The notes: generated by a model not told the origin, from the letters alone. A stretch of 64,000 bases of DNA from Prosopocoilus inquinatus (GCA_036172665.1 CM069871.1:61316713-61380712), one strand, 5' to 3'. Shown: positions 1-11,148, counted from the stretch's first letter. Translations and numbers: made by a program.

Positions 1-1965
1 TTTAGTTACGTTGATTTTCGTATTACGTAATGAAATTTGCACTTTCAGTTTGAAAAACTTCCCTAAATTATGTGTTCTTGTTTTACGAAGCAAGCTCCTT
101 TTCTGAAAAAGGCAAGATCAAAGTTTGAGTATTATGATGAACGGTATAAATCGTCCAGCGAGAAATTTGAAAGACGCAAAAATTGTCGGTAAAACTGTTT
201 AGATCCAAAACCAAACATTAATTAACACGTACTTACATCTTGAACAGCATTTATAGATGTATTAAAGACCCTCCGTTTCTTTTTCTTCCTCAAAATAAAT
301 TTTCTTCGTTATTTTAGAACAAATAATGACTATAATATATCGTATTTTATTTCTGAATCAATTGGCAGGTGATTGATGACACCAAACTAAACCGAGGTTG
401 CTATTTAAAAAAATTCAAGATCGCTGCCTCTTAGGCACAAAACAAATGAAACTCTCTTCAAAATATGGGTATTTATGTGCAATTTAACTTCACCAAACGT
501 CAAATTTACATGTCAAACCGTTTTTACAGAATCTCGTTTGGTGCAATACTTTTCACGCACCCTGTATGTAATTAGTTAAGCAAGGTATTTTTTTGAGCGT
601 TGATTTAGAATAAAATACCTCTACATATCAGCTCTTTAAGTTAAGTGAATAACTGTAGATTGTGAATGCTTCGATTTAGGGCTGCAGTTGCTGAAAAATG
701 TTTGATTTTAAGAGGTTTATTGCAACGTACAATAAAAATTAGTGCATTTCATTTTACAAAGTATGACTTTGATGAATAGCACACTTTTGAAACGTAATGT
801 ATGTGTGAAAATGATTTACTAATACAGAACTCGTTTTAGGCGATAACTTTTGCAGATCACGTTTTCTTTTATATGCAATAGTTAAGAATCTATTGAAGAA
901 ATCGTTACCAATGGCGCACCCTGTATAAAAGAAAAACCCAGAAGTTCAGCTTGTATCTCAAAGACTGCACGTTTTAGAGAAATGCAACAAGGAGAATATA
1001 TTGAATTCTACGTAAAAAGTGTCATAAAGAAGTTTTTACACAAACTAATTTTGAAAAACACCCTGTAACTCCTAGACGGTTGAAGAAATCGAGGTCGGTA
1101 TTTGTCTACCTCATCTTTTTGTTTCCTGTCAAAAGTGTCAGATTTGGACCACACTGTATAAGTATATTATGTATTTCAATCCTAAAAACTTATTGATGTG
1201 TAACGCATATTTCAAAGTCTTCCCAGATTCATCTTGTACTAAAAGTTAAATGCAAACGTAAGATGCAATTGACAATACAGTTTAGAAACTGACATTTTTG
1301 ACTGGTCATGCCGTGGCTAATTTTGCTTTTTCGATCATGCAGTACGTATTTTTGAAGTATCAGAAAACATCGTCGCGGTTCTGAAAGCGAGCGCTGCGCC
1401 CTCTCCATCAAATAAAACTAAAAATACGAACGTTTGCCTTCGAAAATCTGCTTGTAATACTGTTTTCCATAATTTCGAGCAAAATGGATGTTTGTATGGA
1501 ACGCTCCGCGCGCTCACGAGGTCATAGACTGTCTGCTACAGGAAGGATGTAAAAAGTCAGCACGAATTTAGACCTGCGGCTGTTGGTCTAAGTCGCTTCG
1601 CGCTTTTTGCTTTTGCTAACTTCCTTTGTTTTGACTAGCTTCCAGAAAGCTTGATTTTGTTTTTCTTTCGCTGTTGTTGGTAAAATTTATTTCAATGTTG
1701 GCTTAACTTGCGTTAAACGTGTTTTTCACAGATTAAGTTCATTGATTATTTTTTTTTTATCAAAAAGCAAAAGCACGGAATATTTATTTTAAGATTGTTT
1801 CGATGAAAGTGCCTTTCAGATTTGTTCCTGACAAGAGATACCTAATATACAAAAGTTAAAATTGTTATACCGTGTGTTTCATTTCAACTCGAAAACGTAC
1901 GCGCGCATAGTACAGGGTCTCTCAAAACTTTTGTCTTTAAATGAAACTGTAAGTTCCTCATTACA
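1..1965. other. non-coding AT-rich stretch with scattered repeat termini
   Basis: No convincing gene is seen. Short ends of the form CACCCTGTA(TA) or ACACTGTATA occur near 558, 917, 1059 and 1149. Such ends normally terminate TA-flanked elements, so this stretch probably consists of several eroded element fragments whose partners I could not pair. Small open frames at 1229-1517 have no recognisable domain. Confidence 0.5.
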
Positions 1966-1967
1966 TA

Positions 1968-3258
1968 CGTGGGCTGCTGGAAAAGTTTCTGGAAACGGTA
2001 TGAAAAAAACGCATATGAAATTTGGTAAACGGTATCATTGTTTTTCGAAGTATTCGCCTTTGACGTCAATACACTTTTGCATACGCTCGAACCAATTTCT
2101 AAAGCGCGTTTTCCACTCTAAAGATGGTACCTCAGAAACCAGTGTCCGGAATGTTTCAACCGCTGCTTCACCCGACGAAAATCGGTCACCACATTTTATT
2201 TTTAATATTTGGGAACAAAAAGAAATCATTAGGTGATAAATCAGGTGAATATGGACAATGAGTCATTAATTCAACATTTTTGTTGGACAAAAAATCAACT
2301 GTCTGACGGGCTGAGTGAGAGCTGGCGTTGTCATGATGGAGAATAATTCGTCGATTTCGATTGTTTCTTCTTATTTGATCGATGACTTCCGGAAAACAAA
2401 TTGTAGTATAACAATCAGCATTCACAGTTTTTCGATCCTCTAAAGCCGCGGTTGCTACACGTCCAGTTAAACCAAAGAAACAAACAATCATTTGCTTCGC
2501 AGCACTGCGTGAACGGACAACTTTTGTTGGTTTTGGTTCATTTTGAAATATCCAAACGATAGATTGTTGTTTACTTTCTGGCTCGTACGAATAGATCCTC
2601 GTTTCGTTACCAGTAACGATGTTATAAACTAAATTTGAACGACCTCCATTGAATTTCTTGAGCATTTCTTCGCACCATTTGACACGATCCTGCTTTTGCG
2701 CTTCTGTTAAATTGTGTGGGATCCAACGACTGCAAAGCTTTCGTACGTTCAAATGATCATGCAAAATCTGGTGTATTGTTTCCATGTCAATGCGTAAGGA
2801 TGCTTCAATCTCACGGTATGTCACATGTCGATCTCGCTCAAGCATTTCACGCACAGCATCTACATTAGTGGCAACAACAGATGTTGATGGACGACCTTCA
2901 CGAAATTCGTCACTGAGCGAGGTACGTCCACTCTGGAATTCGGCAAACCAATTATAAACACTGCTATTTGATGGTGCTTCATCTCCAGAAGCCAAATGAA
3001 GCCGATCGAGGCATTGTTTCGGCGTTAGACCACATTTGAAATCGTAAAAAGTCATGGCACAAAAATTTTCACGCGAAATTTCCATGTTTACACAAAATTA
3101 CTTTTTCTCAAATGCTGTACAAACAAAACTAGTTCACTTGGATAGGAACTGTCAATAGAATTATAGGCGAAAAACGTCAAATTTTTCAAATATTACAGTT
3201 GATAAACGCTAACAATTCTAGACCTAGTAGATTCCAGAAAATTTTCCAGCAGCCCACG
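1968..3258 (-). mobile_element. mariner element copy 1 (complete termini)
   Basis: A 1,291-bp mariner-type element. The left end CGTGGGCTGCTGGAAAAG at 1968 is matched by its reverse complement ending at 3258, giving a TIR of about 29 bp with a single mismatch. A TA dinucleotide flanks both ends (1966-1967 and 3259-3260), as expected for the family. It carries a transposase frame on the minus strand. The right flank is the truncated arm of another repeat (compare 11065-11148), so the mariner landed at a TA inside an older repeat. Confidence 0.93.
2035..3085 (-). pseudogene. mariner (DD34D) transposase, frameshifted and with a mutated catalytic Asp
   Basis: The 299-residue frame 3085-2186 starts at the first Met after the 5' TIR region. 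It shows the N-terminal paired helix-turn-helix region (about 1-110), then the DDE domain. The HHDN motif places the second Asp at residue 252, and SPDLSPND places the third at 287, exactly 34 residues between them (DD34D). The first catalytic position reads TGNET (Asn160), whereas copy 2 of the same family reads TGDET, so the active site is broken. The frame stops just after NKMW. The rest of the C-terminus (SSGEAAVETFRTL... to about 2035) continues in another frame, consistent with a small deletion near 2190-2200. The full protein would be about 345-350 residues, the usual mariner length. The copy is therefore a recent but dead transposase. Confidence 0.9.
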
Positions 3259-3279
3259 TATCAGGAGGTGAAAAAATCC

Positions 3280-3512
3280 GGCATTAGAGGCACAGTTAAC
3301 TTGATGTACTGAACGCGATGCGATCTTAAAAAAACGTTCCGTTTAAAAAAGTTAAAAACAATTGAAAATCTCGACAATCTCAGTTGTTTTTTTGATGGTA
3401 ACCTCAAATCGAGAAGGAAAGGTCTTAAAACTTTTCTGATTTAACTTACTTCGTAAAAATGCAAATAAAGAAGTTGGCTATTGTAGCGGCTTTCCGTGAA
3501 CATCCTGTATAC
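3280..3512. repeat. dispersed repeat shared with 24838-25052
   Basis: This segment, from the AACTTGATG region through TTGGCTATTGTA to the CCTGTATAC end, is nearly the same as 24838-25052. It follows mariner sequence in both places, but the mariner TIR is lost at the second site. Either the two sites descend from one duplicated mariner-plus-flank segment, or this is a larger element that carries mariner sequence. Confidence 0.7.
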
Positions 3513-3648
3513 ACACAACTAGTTCACTTGGAAAGAAACTGTCAATAGAATTACAAGCGAAAAACGTCAAATTTTTCAAATATGAGAGTTGATAAACGCT
3601 AACAATTCTAGACCTACCAAATTCCAGAAAATTTTCTAGCAGCCCACG
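3513..3648. mobile_element. solo mariner right end
   Basis: About 136 bp match the last part of mariner copy 1 (from CTAGTTCACTTGG through AACAATTCTAGACCTA to the terminal CAGCCCACG), followed by TA at 3649-3650. The transposase and left end are absent. Small differences from copy 1 show that it is an independent, older fragment. Confidence 0.85.
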
Positions 3649-3650
3649 TA

Positions 3651-5285
3651 AGAGATTAATTCTCCAAATCTGAAATTTTTTGCCCAAAAATGAAAAACAT
3701 TTCTATCACAAGCGAGCTCAGTTCCTTTTTTTGAAACCTCTACTTGGTTTACGACTTGTTTCGGCAATTTATTCCGATAAAAGCAATAAACCGCAATAAA
3801 ACTTTTTATTTACGTTTAGAAGAACTCGGTCAAGGTCTTAATGTATACGAATATGAATCCGACTTGCGGACGTCGGCATGTTTATTTGTATTTTCAACGT
3901 GCGATAAGTAAGAACGTTTATTTACGCACCTCTTTGTAATAGACAATAACAATTATGTAAAAAACGAGTACTTAATCTTAGATTTTTGCTAAAGTAATTA
4001 AACATCTTCGTACTCTAGTTTTGTAACTGCGTTGAAAATGCGTGAAATTATTGTTTAATTATCGCACTAATAGCTGCAAAATAAGTATTGCAAGAGCAGA
4101 AACTATTCCTATTGTAAAAACGGAAAGCAAGAACTGGAGTACGAGTACGATGAAAAATTTAAATAAATTAGATTGCCTGTACTCACAATGCTCTGTGAGT
4201 TCAAAATAAGTAACTTCGCTAGATGTCAATCGAACTACATATTTTATTAATTGTTTACATTCCAACACAAAATACATGTTTTTATAAAGATAATATTGAA
4301 CTTGAATTTCTGCGTCGGCTTAAACCAATAAAGACATAAAAAGAACTCTCGCCTAGTGCAGACGTTTATTTCGTTTTTCGTCGTAGTTTTAATAAAGAAA
4401 CAAATTCATTTTTGCTGTACAAATACAACAAGCTTTTGTAATCAACATTGTAAGTTGATTATTGGCAATTTACAAATTAATATAATGTAAGAATTTCCTC
4501 TTTTTCGATGGTACGGATTAGCACAAAACTAATTAATGCAACACGCATATGATATTTTAAACTATTAAGAACTTACCTAGTTACAAAATTTATCTGCTTT
4601 TAAAATTAACATAAATCACGATAGGTGACCTGCCTTAAGTACAATATCTGTGCATTAGGTCATGGTCGGCGTTTTTATGACTTTTTATGGCCTCGAACGT
4701 CGAAGAATAGTTGAAGACCAACCTCCGCCGCAACATTTAAGCTGCATTCAGCGACCCTCAAACAATTTCTATGAAAAAGTAAAATAATTTCTATCTGTGT
4801 TATAATTGCTATCTGACCAACAGTTGTATAACAAATTTTGCTTCTTTTCTTGACCACTATTTGTGATTTCAATCAAAGACATAGGTTTAGAGACACGCTG
4901 TATCTTGCCCGCCTCTGTCTTGCAAATCATTTGTTTTTTATATGAACCTCGTGTCTACTATACCTACACAGTGGAGTAGACGTAACATATCTAAGCGGTT
5001 TCGTTTTATATCTACGCAGCCTGGTCTGTCTCGTTGTTTTTCAGGTTTCAGTGAAACAAGCAGTACGTCACTTGATCTTTTTAAATTTTTGTTCTCTTTT
5101 TTGATTTCTGAAAACGGAACGTAATTTGACGTAGTCAGACGGAACATCGAATGCGTGCAACGCCAAACCGAGGACAACCTCGAACTCTAAATATACCAGG
5201 TAAAGGTTGTTGATCCAGAGCCAAATAGGAACACTTGCCTGTAATGCGACGTAAAAACAAAAGGTTCGCTCGAGCGGCAATCGAA
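3651..5285. other. non-coding stretch, no gene seen
   Basis: The sequence is AT-rich and lacks a recognisable domain on either strand. It includes several AT-core motifs, for example CCGCAATAAAAC near 3791, that could be homeodomain sites, but such words are expected by chance at this composition. The segment around 4900-5280 is less AT-rich, with no splice-bounded coding frame. Confidence 0.4.
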
Positions 5286-5288
5286 CAA

Positions 5289-5307
5289 CGCCGCCGCCGC
5301 CGCCGCC
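5289..5307. repeat. (CGC)n trinucleotide run
   Basis: About six CGC/CCG units in otherwise AT-rich DNA. On the minus strand this gives a poly-Arg frame that is not otherwise gene-like. It may belong to a 5' untranslated or CpG-rich patch, but nothing else nearby supports that. Confidence 0.85.
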
Positions 5308-5695
5308 TTCGACGAAGCAAACGCGAAATTAGTATGAAAATAAACAAATTATCGTGACACGTGTAGAACGGCGTGCACTTCTTTTCTTCAATTAATTACA
5401 TTATCAACTGGCTCGTGTAGTTGGAAATTAGTAGTTTTTGAATTACCCTTGCTTGTCATGCGATAAATTAAATTATAGTTGACTTTGAAACCAGTGCATA
5501 GATTATTCAATTTTAAATCATAAATTCTAACTTATTAATTAATTTGAAAAGAAAAAAGTTTGTGATGATATTTCAAAAAACAAGTTGGAAAAGTGCAGTC
5601 GTGATCTATAATATTAATAAACGTTCAATATCTCTTCAAAATTACTATAATTTAATAATTGAATGCAAGGAAACACTAACAGACAGAAAAACTCT

Positions 5696-5766
5696 GTCAC
5701 ATACGGGACTTGAACCCACGTCTCTCGGTATCGCGCCGATTGCTTTAATCGTTAAGCATTTGTGAC
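5696..5766 (-). other. tRNA-related sequence (left arm)
   Basis: Read on the minus strand this 71-nt stretch folds as a cloverleaf: acceptor GTCACAA with ATGTGAC (6 of 7 pairs), a D arm with a GCTT/AAGC stem, an anticodon-like arm TCGG/CCGA with loop CGCGATA, and a T arm around GGGTTCAAGTCCC. The B box GGTTCAAGTCC lies at 5706-5716. The loop lacks the universal U33, so I treat it as a tRNA-derived repeat rather than a working tRNA gene. Confidence 0.6.
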
Positions 5767-5860
5767 CGTGCAACCAAGGTTCGAAGTTATTAATCTAGCA
5801 ATAAATTAGAATTTATGAAATTAGATGATTTATATTAGATTAAAACCTTCGAACTTCGGT

Positions 5861-5934
5861 ATCACAATAGCTTAATGGTTAAAGCACTCGGCGCGATACC
5901 AAGAGAGACATGGGTTCGACTCCGGCGTGTGACA
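5861..5934 (+). other. tRNA-related sequence (right arm)
   Basis: This is the plus-strand partner of the left arm. The A-box-like TAGCTTAATGG lies at 5868-5878 and the B box GGTTCGACTCC at 5913-5923, which matches the consensus. The acceptor ends TCACAA and TGTGAC pair. The anticodon arm is weaker than in the left arm. It is probably a tRNA-SINE head. Intact A and B boxes mean Pol III transcription is possible. Confidence 0.6.
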
Positions 5935-5989
5935 GAACTTTTCTGTCTATCTGTTAGTGTTTCTTCGTATTAAATTATTATCAACACTA

Positions 5990-6540
5990 ACATACCCTTA
6001 CCTTTAATCTTTTGAATTTGGTTGTAAAGATAATGATTTTGACATTGTTAATCTTTTTTACTGCTTCTAAAATAAACAACAGAAAACGCAGAAAAGACAA
6101 AAATATTTCTGCTGTAAATGATACATTCATGGACTACCCTTCAGTACATTCGCCTGTTTATTCATTACTTCAATAGAGTAAACATGAAGAGATTGAACAC
6201 AGAAGATCATAAATTAAGGCAAACCATAAAATATAAGGAAACTTCAATTTAGACAGAAATACTCCTTATGCACGGGGTGTCAACGTGGTCGTTCCTATCT
6301 CCTTTTAACTTGTTTCTTTTTAAATTTAGAAGAAAAAAAATTAACGAATTACGAACTATAGTGAAAAAGCAAGAGGGATGAATAAAGGTTACTGTAGAAA
6401 TAATTATTGAACTTTGTTAAGTTCATACTTGATTAGTTTAGACTATCAACATAGCCCTACATCAAGAAAGGAGTTAACTCAATTAATTCACGAAATTTCA
6501 AATCGTTTTACAAATAGCATAATTTTTTTCCGTGGTGTTT
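5990..6540. other. no gene or recognisable element seen
   Basis: AT-rich sequence without a supported feature on either strand. Confidence 0.4.
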
Positions 6541-6544
6541 GCTC

Positions 6545-6573
6545 TAATAATAATAATAATAATAATAATAATA
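6545..6573 (-). repeat. (ATT)n tail of a minus-strand LINE 3' end
   Basis: About nine AAT units on the plus strand (ATT on the minus). A LINE C-terminal relic on the same strand lies just upstream (6709-6851), so this is best read as the simple-repeat tail of that LINE copy. Confidence 0.6.
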
Positions 6574-6583
6574 GTTCTCCCAT

Positions 6584-6700
6584 ATAGATATAGATATTTT
6601 TTATGTACAGTATGTCCCCGGATTGGGTTCACACGAGAGAAAGTTTTGTAATAGGACAAATTATACGTTATTTTTAGAATTATTAAATAGATATAGATAT
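6584..6700. repeat. small insertion between 14-bp direct repeats
   Basis: ATAGATATAGATAT occurs at 6584-6597 and again at 6687-6700, flanking 89 bp that begin near TACAGTATGTCCCCGG, a Tc1-like terminus. The direct repeats look like a duplication made on insertion into the 3' part of the neighbouring LINE relic. Chance duplication in this simple sequence is the alternative. Confidence 0.45.
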
Positions 6701-6708
6701 ATAGACCT

Positions 6709-6851
6709 TTAAACTCAGTAGGAATACTATTGTAAGCTGTTGCAACACTATATGAGAAAGATATTTCAAACAGTGATAGAGTATGATGAGGGATGTCCAA
6801 TTTTATTTCATTTCTTACTGATCTAATAAGAATAAGAATATTGTTAGACAA
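6709..6851 (-). pseudogene. LINE reverse-transcriptase C-terminal relic
   Basis: The minus-strand frame contains SFSYSVATAYNSIPTEFKGL, which resembles the conserved C-terminal stretch of jockey/CR1-type LINE ORF2 proteins (pattern SFxYxxxxxWNSLPxExR). Only about 45 codons remain. The frame then runs into simple sequence and an inserted fragment before the ATT tail. No RT catalytic motif is nearby, so this is a 5'-truncated copy, as is usual for LINEs. Confidence 0.6.
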
Positions 6852-6892
6852 ATAAAATGGTGAAACGTGATCTCGTCTTTTTATGTCATCAA

Positions 6893-7530
6893 CAAATCAA
6901 GCACATGAGTTCTGATTGGGGTTCACAACAGGAAAAACTTCTTTATTTTTGAATTTTCGCAAACAAGTCATAGTTTATAAAAGCTTGTCCGAAAATCACA
7001 AAAATGTTCTTGGAAACGATAAATTCCAACTAACAGCTGAGAAAAATTGCAAATTTTGTTTAAGAAACGGCCAAGCCCAACAATTTTGAGTAAATATCAT
7101 GTTAGCCAGTGTTGTCATAGTGAAGATTGCTAAACTATTCAGCCAGGAATGTTAATGCTAGAGTGTATTTACTTAATTGAATGTGGCAGAATTTGCCATA
7201 AAATTTCAGTAGAAACATTTTTTTTTAATTTAGTATGGATAACTAAAAGAAAAAATTTTGTCTAACACCTCGCTTGTCTTTACAGTGAAGAATGTCTGGT
7301 TTAAAATTTTATTCCAAGCTACTCATAATGAAGAACATTTTTTTTTTGGAATCGAAATTTCAGCATTTTTGATATTATAAGAAAGAAACATTCGGAATCT
7401 ACCACGTTCTATGAAGTGTTTGGGTGTTTTAAGACACGAGCAAAAACTTGTATAAACAAAGAATGACTTTTTCAAAAACTCAAAAATAAAAAAGTTTTTG
7501 CTATCGTGAACCTAATTCTTGGATACAGTG
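6893..7530. mobile_element. degenerate Tc1-like foldback element
   Basis: The arm at about 6905-6995 (GGGGTTCACAACAGGAAAAA...) is inverted relative to 7436-7525 (TTTTTGCTATCGTGAACCTA...). The right terminus is ATACAGTG followed by TA at 7531-7532. The left terminus is eroded. The central part has no recognisable transposase. It shares its terminus type with 6605, 18930-18959 and 56647-57370. Confidence 0.55.
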
Positions 7531-7721
7531 TATATTATCAGCAGACCGCCCTTGTAGACATCGAAGTCCTAAAGTGAAAGTTTATTACTGGATTCTCGAA
7601 CGATTGCGTGTGCCTATTTACAGCGGCGCACCCGGTATACGACAACCAGGGACGTTTTTTGTAATGGTATACAGACTAACAGAAATATTCATGGAGTAAG
7701 GCCTCGGTCAGACTGTTGCGA

Positions 7722-7812
7722 TATTTGCGTCGGTATTCGGGATTCGGGACCTGGCGTCGTGGATTTTTTGCGTCCCGTACCGAATCCCGAATACCGATCA
7801 AAATATTGTTAC
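7722..7812. repeat. short GC-richer hairpin
   Basis: CGGTATTCGGGATTCGGGA at 7731-7749 pairs with the reverse complement in 7772-7796, and weaker pairing continues outward. This is a small foldback. The open frame 7759-7998 starts inside it and is not supported as a gene. Confidence 0.65.
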
Positions 7813-8454
7813 GCGCCCTTTCGGGGATTCGTATTTGAGAGTCATTTCTCTCTAGAAAATAGAGGTAGCGTTTCTAGAGATACCGAATATTTCGGTAACA
7901 GAGGAACTTTTTATGGGTCTGCAGGAGAGTTGAGCGCAGAAAAGAAACACCAGTTCTTTTTAAGCCTCCACTTCGTTTACTCCGACTCGTCTTACTAAAG
8001 ATGAATCAGGACGTATCCTTTTACTATCTCCTGTCTATCTTCAGCCTACCTGGTACATCTCCCTCTTAACTGTCGATAACCATCAATAGGGTTCGTCTGA
8101 AATTATACAGGATGTTTCACTTAAGGCGACTTCCTATCTCTGTAGTCACCCATTATACAGCCAAATGTTTCAAATGAAAGTTACTTCGAATCACGTAGAG
8201 CACTTTTTTAAAATTAGTTTGGTGTATACAGACTGTTCCGTTTGCTCTGTGCTTTACCATTAACATATTACAACCCCATATAACTGAAAAGAGTATTAAA
8301 TAGTTCATCTACTAATGGTAAAAGACGACATTCCGTTAAAAATAATAATAATTACCATACATTGAATATTGCCAAGTTTATTATTTATTATTTGACTTAA
8401 AAAACAAAACAGACGGCTCAAGACTCCTTGACCCTAAACATATTATTCATATTG

Positions 8455-8510
8455 TATACTTCATTATATAATTTTTTTAATGGTTTAATAAATGCCTGTT
8501 ATTATTATTA
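8455..8510 (+). repeat. LINE-type 3' tail ending in (TTA)n
   Basis: The string TTTAATAAATGCCTG followed by TTATTATTATTA has the AATAAA-plus-short-repeat form of a LINE 3' terminus. No coding part is preserved upstream. Confidence 0.45.
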
Positions 8511-9109
8511 GAGTAAAGTCGGCATGTATGGAATACCCATTCTTTGGGCCGTAATAAATTCTGAACTAAGATACTAAATATTGAGATATTTTAATTAAAA
8601 ATACTTTATGTTGTTTTCCAGCGGTTGTATATAATATGTTTAAGAAATACATATTTTTTGGGAAAATTCTGTAACATTAAAAAAATTGCATTTACATGAT
8701 ATGATTTAAAATGGCGGGTAATATGGAATAGTCAGTTGGGGTGACATGAAATAAAGGAAAATATACAACACTTTGAATTAATAAGGTAAAATATCAGCTG
8801 TTGTACTAATCTACACTGTAACAAACTAATTTTGATGTAAAAAAAAACACTTTTATTTTAATTAATTAATTTTAAATACGCCAACATACATTTTTCTGTT
8901 ACCCGCGCGAAAACTTCCAAAACGATAAATTCACAAAATTATGTACTGTAAATTTATGCGATCTTACCGGCTAAGAACCTCTGTAGTAGTGACCTACAAT
9001 ACCGAAACTCATGTTAATGCCAGTGTCGTTTAACAGATGGCGTTTCTTATTTCAAAAATACCGGATATTCCATATTAGCCGGTCTATTCCATATATGCCG
9101 ACTTTACTC
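8511..9109. mobile_element. MITE with TA target duplication
   Basis: The ends GAGTAAAGTCGGCATGTATG (8511) and ...ATATGCCGACTTTACTC (to 9109) are inverted repeats. TA lies on both sides (8509-8510 and 9110-9111). The 599-bp element has no coding capacity and is nested within the 8108-9621 element, next to a LINE tail. Confidence 0.8.
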
Positions 9110-9730
9110 TATTAACTGTTTTGTAAGAACTTTTGTTACTTGCGTTTTTTCTTAACAGTGTAACTGAAAAAGCGTTTCAAGATGTCAAGCTTTTGCAAAA
9201 AAAAAACACACATCTCTAACATCATTTGTTCGGAAGATAATTGCGCTTGAAATATTGCAACAGCGGTATTCTTTTTTTTAAGTTGATTAATAAATTTTAC
9301 TCTAAATTCATTAGTGCTAATTGTACACATACTAATTCAAAAAAAAAAAAATACAAGTCACAAAAACGATTTACATTGGGTCTCTATGTATGGTACATAG
9401 AATCACATTAAAATGCACTCCGAAATCCAAAAATGTAAATATATAGGCAGTTTCACTTAAAACAACGAAATGGCAACAATACCCACACTAAACGGAACAC
9501 GCTCTATACACCAAACTAATTTTAAAATATGCTCCACATAGTATGAAATAATTTTCATTTCAAACATTTTCTTTTGTAAAATGAGAGGTATGAAAGAAGC
9601 TGCCTTAAGTGGAGCATCCTGTATAAAAAAAATCTTAAATTTATTGATCGGAATGATAAACACTGTGATTCAGAAATGTCTCCCGATATTTTCGGGGTGA
9701 ATGGAATATCAAAAAAGGTAGGGAATTTAG

Positions 9731-9786
9731 TTAGTTAGTCTAGTTAGTTAATTTCGCTAGTTAGTCTAGTTAGTTAATTTCGCTCT
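9731..9786. repeat. two tandem copies of a TAGTTAGT-rich 29-mer
   Basis: TAGTTAGTCTAGTTAGTTAA followed by TTTCGC is present twice in tandem. It is a simple minisatellite. Confidence 0.85.
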
Positions 9787-10329
9787 CAGTAAAGAGGCGG
9801 AACATTTTAATGTCTACTAGAACGTTTGAATCGTTTTTGAAAATTCTGTGCTTGTTTCAATGACGTGACTGGACGATACACATTTTTGTAACTCAAAAGA
9901 TTTGTCCCGCTTTGTAATACCGCAGCTGTATCATCAGACATCCAGATGAAGAAAACGATTTACTAAGGCATTTAAAGCAAAATATTTTGAAGAAGTTTTC
10001 GTTACACAATGTAGACAAATTGATGCTAAACATTAATCTACTTTGTAATAAATAATAACTTCTTTATAATTATATTTATTTTACTTACCTTTGTGTATCA
10101 TTACGACGGCCTAACGGATGGTAGGTGCTCAAATAAGAATTGATACCTGTGATTTACTTGTTTCTTTTTATTCATATTACTTATTTAATTATTTTAGAGT
10201 AGATAATTTTATAAGGAGGTCAAAACTTCAGTTGAAATAAGGGGTAGATTTAAAAGCAGAGGCACTTAACTGCTGTTTGAATCTTACCTTGTGATTTCGA
10301 TAATTTAATGTAATTTAAAAATTAGCTAA

Positions 10330-10396
10330 TATAAACATACATTTATTTTGTATATTCCAAATTGCCCAAATAAAGTTATTATTATTATTATTCTTT
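10330..10396 (+). repeat. LINE-type 3' tail (TTA)n
   Basis: CCCAAATAAAGTTATTATTATT is the form of a LINE terminus, with a polyadenylation-like AATAAA just before a short-unit tail. The coding part is not recognisable. Confidence 0.45.
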
Positions 10397-10429
10397 TTAT
10401 GCTTACTCTAGCCTTTTGTGAATTTATTT

Positions 10430-10556
10430 TATTTTACAACAAGAGTTATATTTATAGCTATTCTATATCTTATTTACTTTGTTTGTATTAGGTATTATCT
10501 TTTGTTTTTTTGTATTTTCTATTGGCGAATAAATAAATAATATAAAAACATAAAAA
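10430..10556 (+). repeat. LINE-type 3' end, tail AATAAATAAATAAT
   Basis: A T-rich stretch ending TATTGGCGAATAAATAAATA closely resembles CR1/jockey-type 3' untranslated ends. It lies directly after another LINE-type tail. Confidence 0.5.
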
Positions 10557-10559
10557 AAA

Positions 10560-11040
10560 TATTTGAAACACTGTTGTGTGCCTGGCTTTGATTTACCAGC
10601 GCTTCGACAACGAACTAATATTACTTGATTGTCTTAAATATTTTATTATTAAGTGAAGTCAATATTGAAATAACTCAAAAACACCCTTAAGACTAGTTTA
10701 GTTTTTTATTTGCTATACAGTGGTGACCATTAAACATAGAACGATGTTGTTTTTTAAGTTTTAAAGGACTTGTAACATTGTATGCCTTGAGTCGAAGTTA
10801 TAATGATTTTAATAGTTTTGGTAAAATTTTAAATAAGACATTAACAAACGCACAATTGCATTTTAATAAGAATTTCTACGAAGGAAGTACACTCGCGACA
10901 TAAAGTAATGAACTCCAGGACGATCAGCCAGAGTTTCGCACTTATCTTTCTAAGTTCATTATTATAAGTCGCGATTGTACATACATGGGTAAATTAAATG
11001 TTTTTTGGACGGTAAACAATTAAAGAATTTTTGATCTTTC
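10560..11040. other. no gene or recognisable element seen
   Basis: AT-rich sequence with no supported feature. Confidence 0.4.
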
Positions 11041-11148
11041 TTATGCCCGATTTCTTCACCTCCTGATAAATTTATCTGCCAGGTATTATCCTTGGAAACC
11101 ATTGTGTCGATAATAGTTTCCGAGGATACTACCTGGATAAATTTATCC
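11041..11148. repeat. hairpin repeat (CTGCCAGGTATTATCC family)
   Basis: The arm 11065-11099 pairs with 11116-11148; GATAAATTTATC words sit at both outer ends. The left arm with its outer flank CCCGATTTCTTCACCTCCTG recurs at about 22118-22190, and a truncated inverted copy lies right of mariner copy 1 at 3259-3285. This is therefore a small dispersed repeat family. Confidence 0.75.

Larger units (their letters stand above)
5648..5985. repeat. inverted repeat with two head-to-head tRNA-like arms
   Basis: The left arm (about 5648-5790) and right arm (about 5840-5985) are inverted copies. The outer words AAACACTAACAGACAGAAAA and TTTTCTGTC...GTTAGTGTTT match, and the pairing runs through a tRNA-related core to an AT-rich centre. 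Each arm contains a Pol III-like A box and B box. The layout resembles two tRNA-derived SINE heads in inverted orientation, or a foldback element whose TIRs captured a tRNA. If transcribed through, it would form a long hairpin. Confidence 0.8.
8108..9621. mobile_element. TA-flanked long-TIR element, type CAGGATG
   Basis: The left end CAGGATGTTTCACTTAAGGC (8108) and the right end, whose reverse complement reads CAGGATGCTCCACTTAAGGC (to 9621), form TIRs that stay similar for about 150 bp. TA flanks both ends (8106-8107 and 9622-9623). An extra partial copy of the terminus lies near 9445. No transposase is visible, so it is non-autonomous. A LINE-type tail and a MITE lie inside it. Confidence 0.75.

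Noticed and set aside
5696..5934. Two functional tRNA genes
   Set aside because: The anticodon loops lack U33, stems have mismatches, and the units form an inverted repeat, which fits tRNA-derived repeats better.
6608..7530. 6608 as the left end of the element ending at 7530
   Set aside because: The 6608 terminus sits in a short piece between 14-bp direct repeats inside a LINE relic, so it is more likely a separate insertion; the true left arm is near 6900.
7759..7998. 79-codon plus-strand frame as a gene
   Set aside because: Starts inside a hairpin and has no recognisable features.
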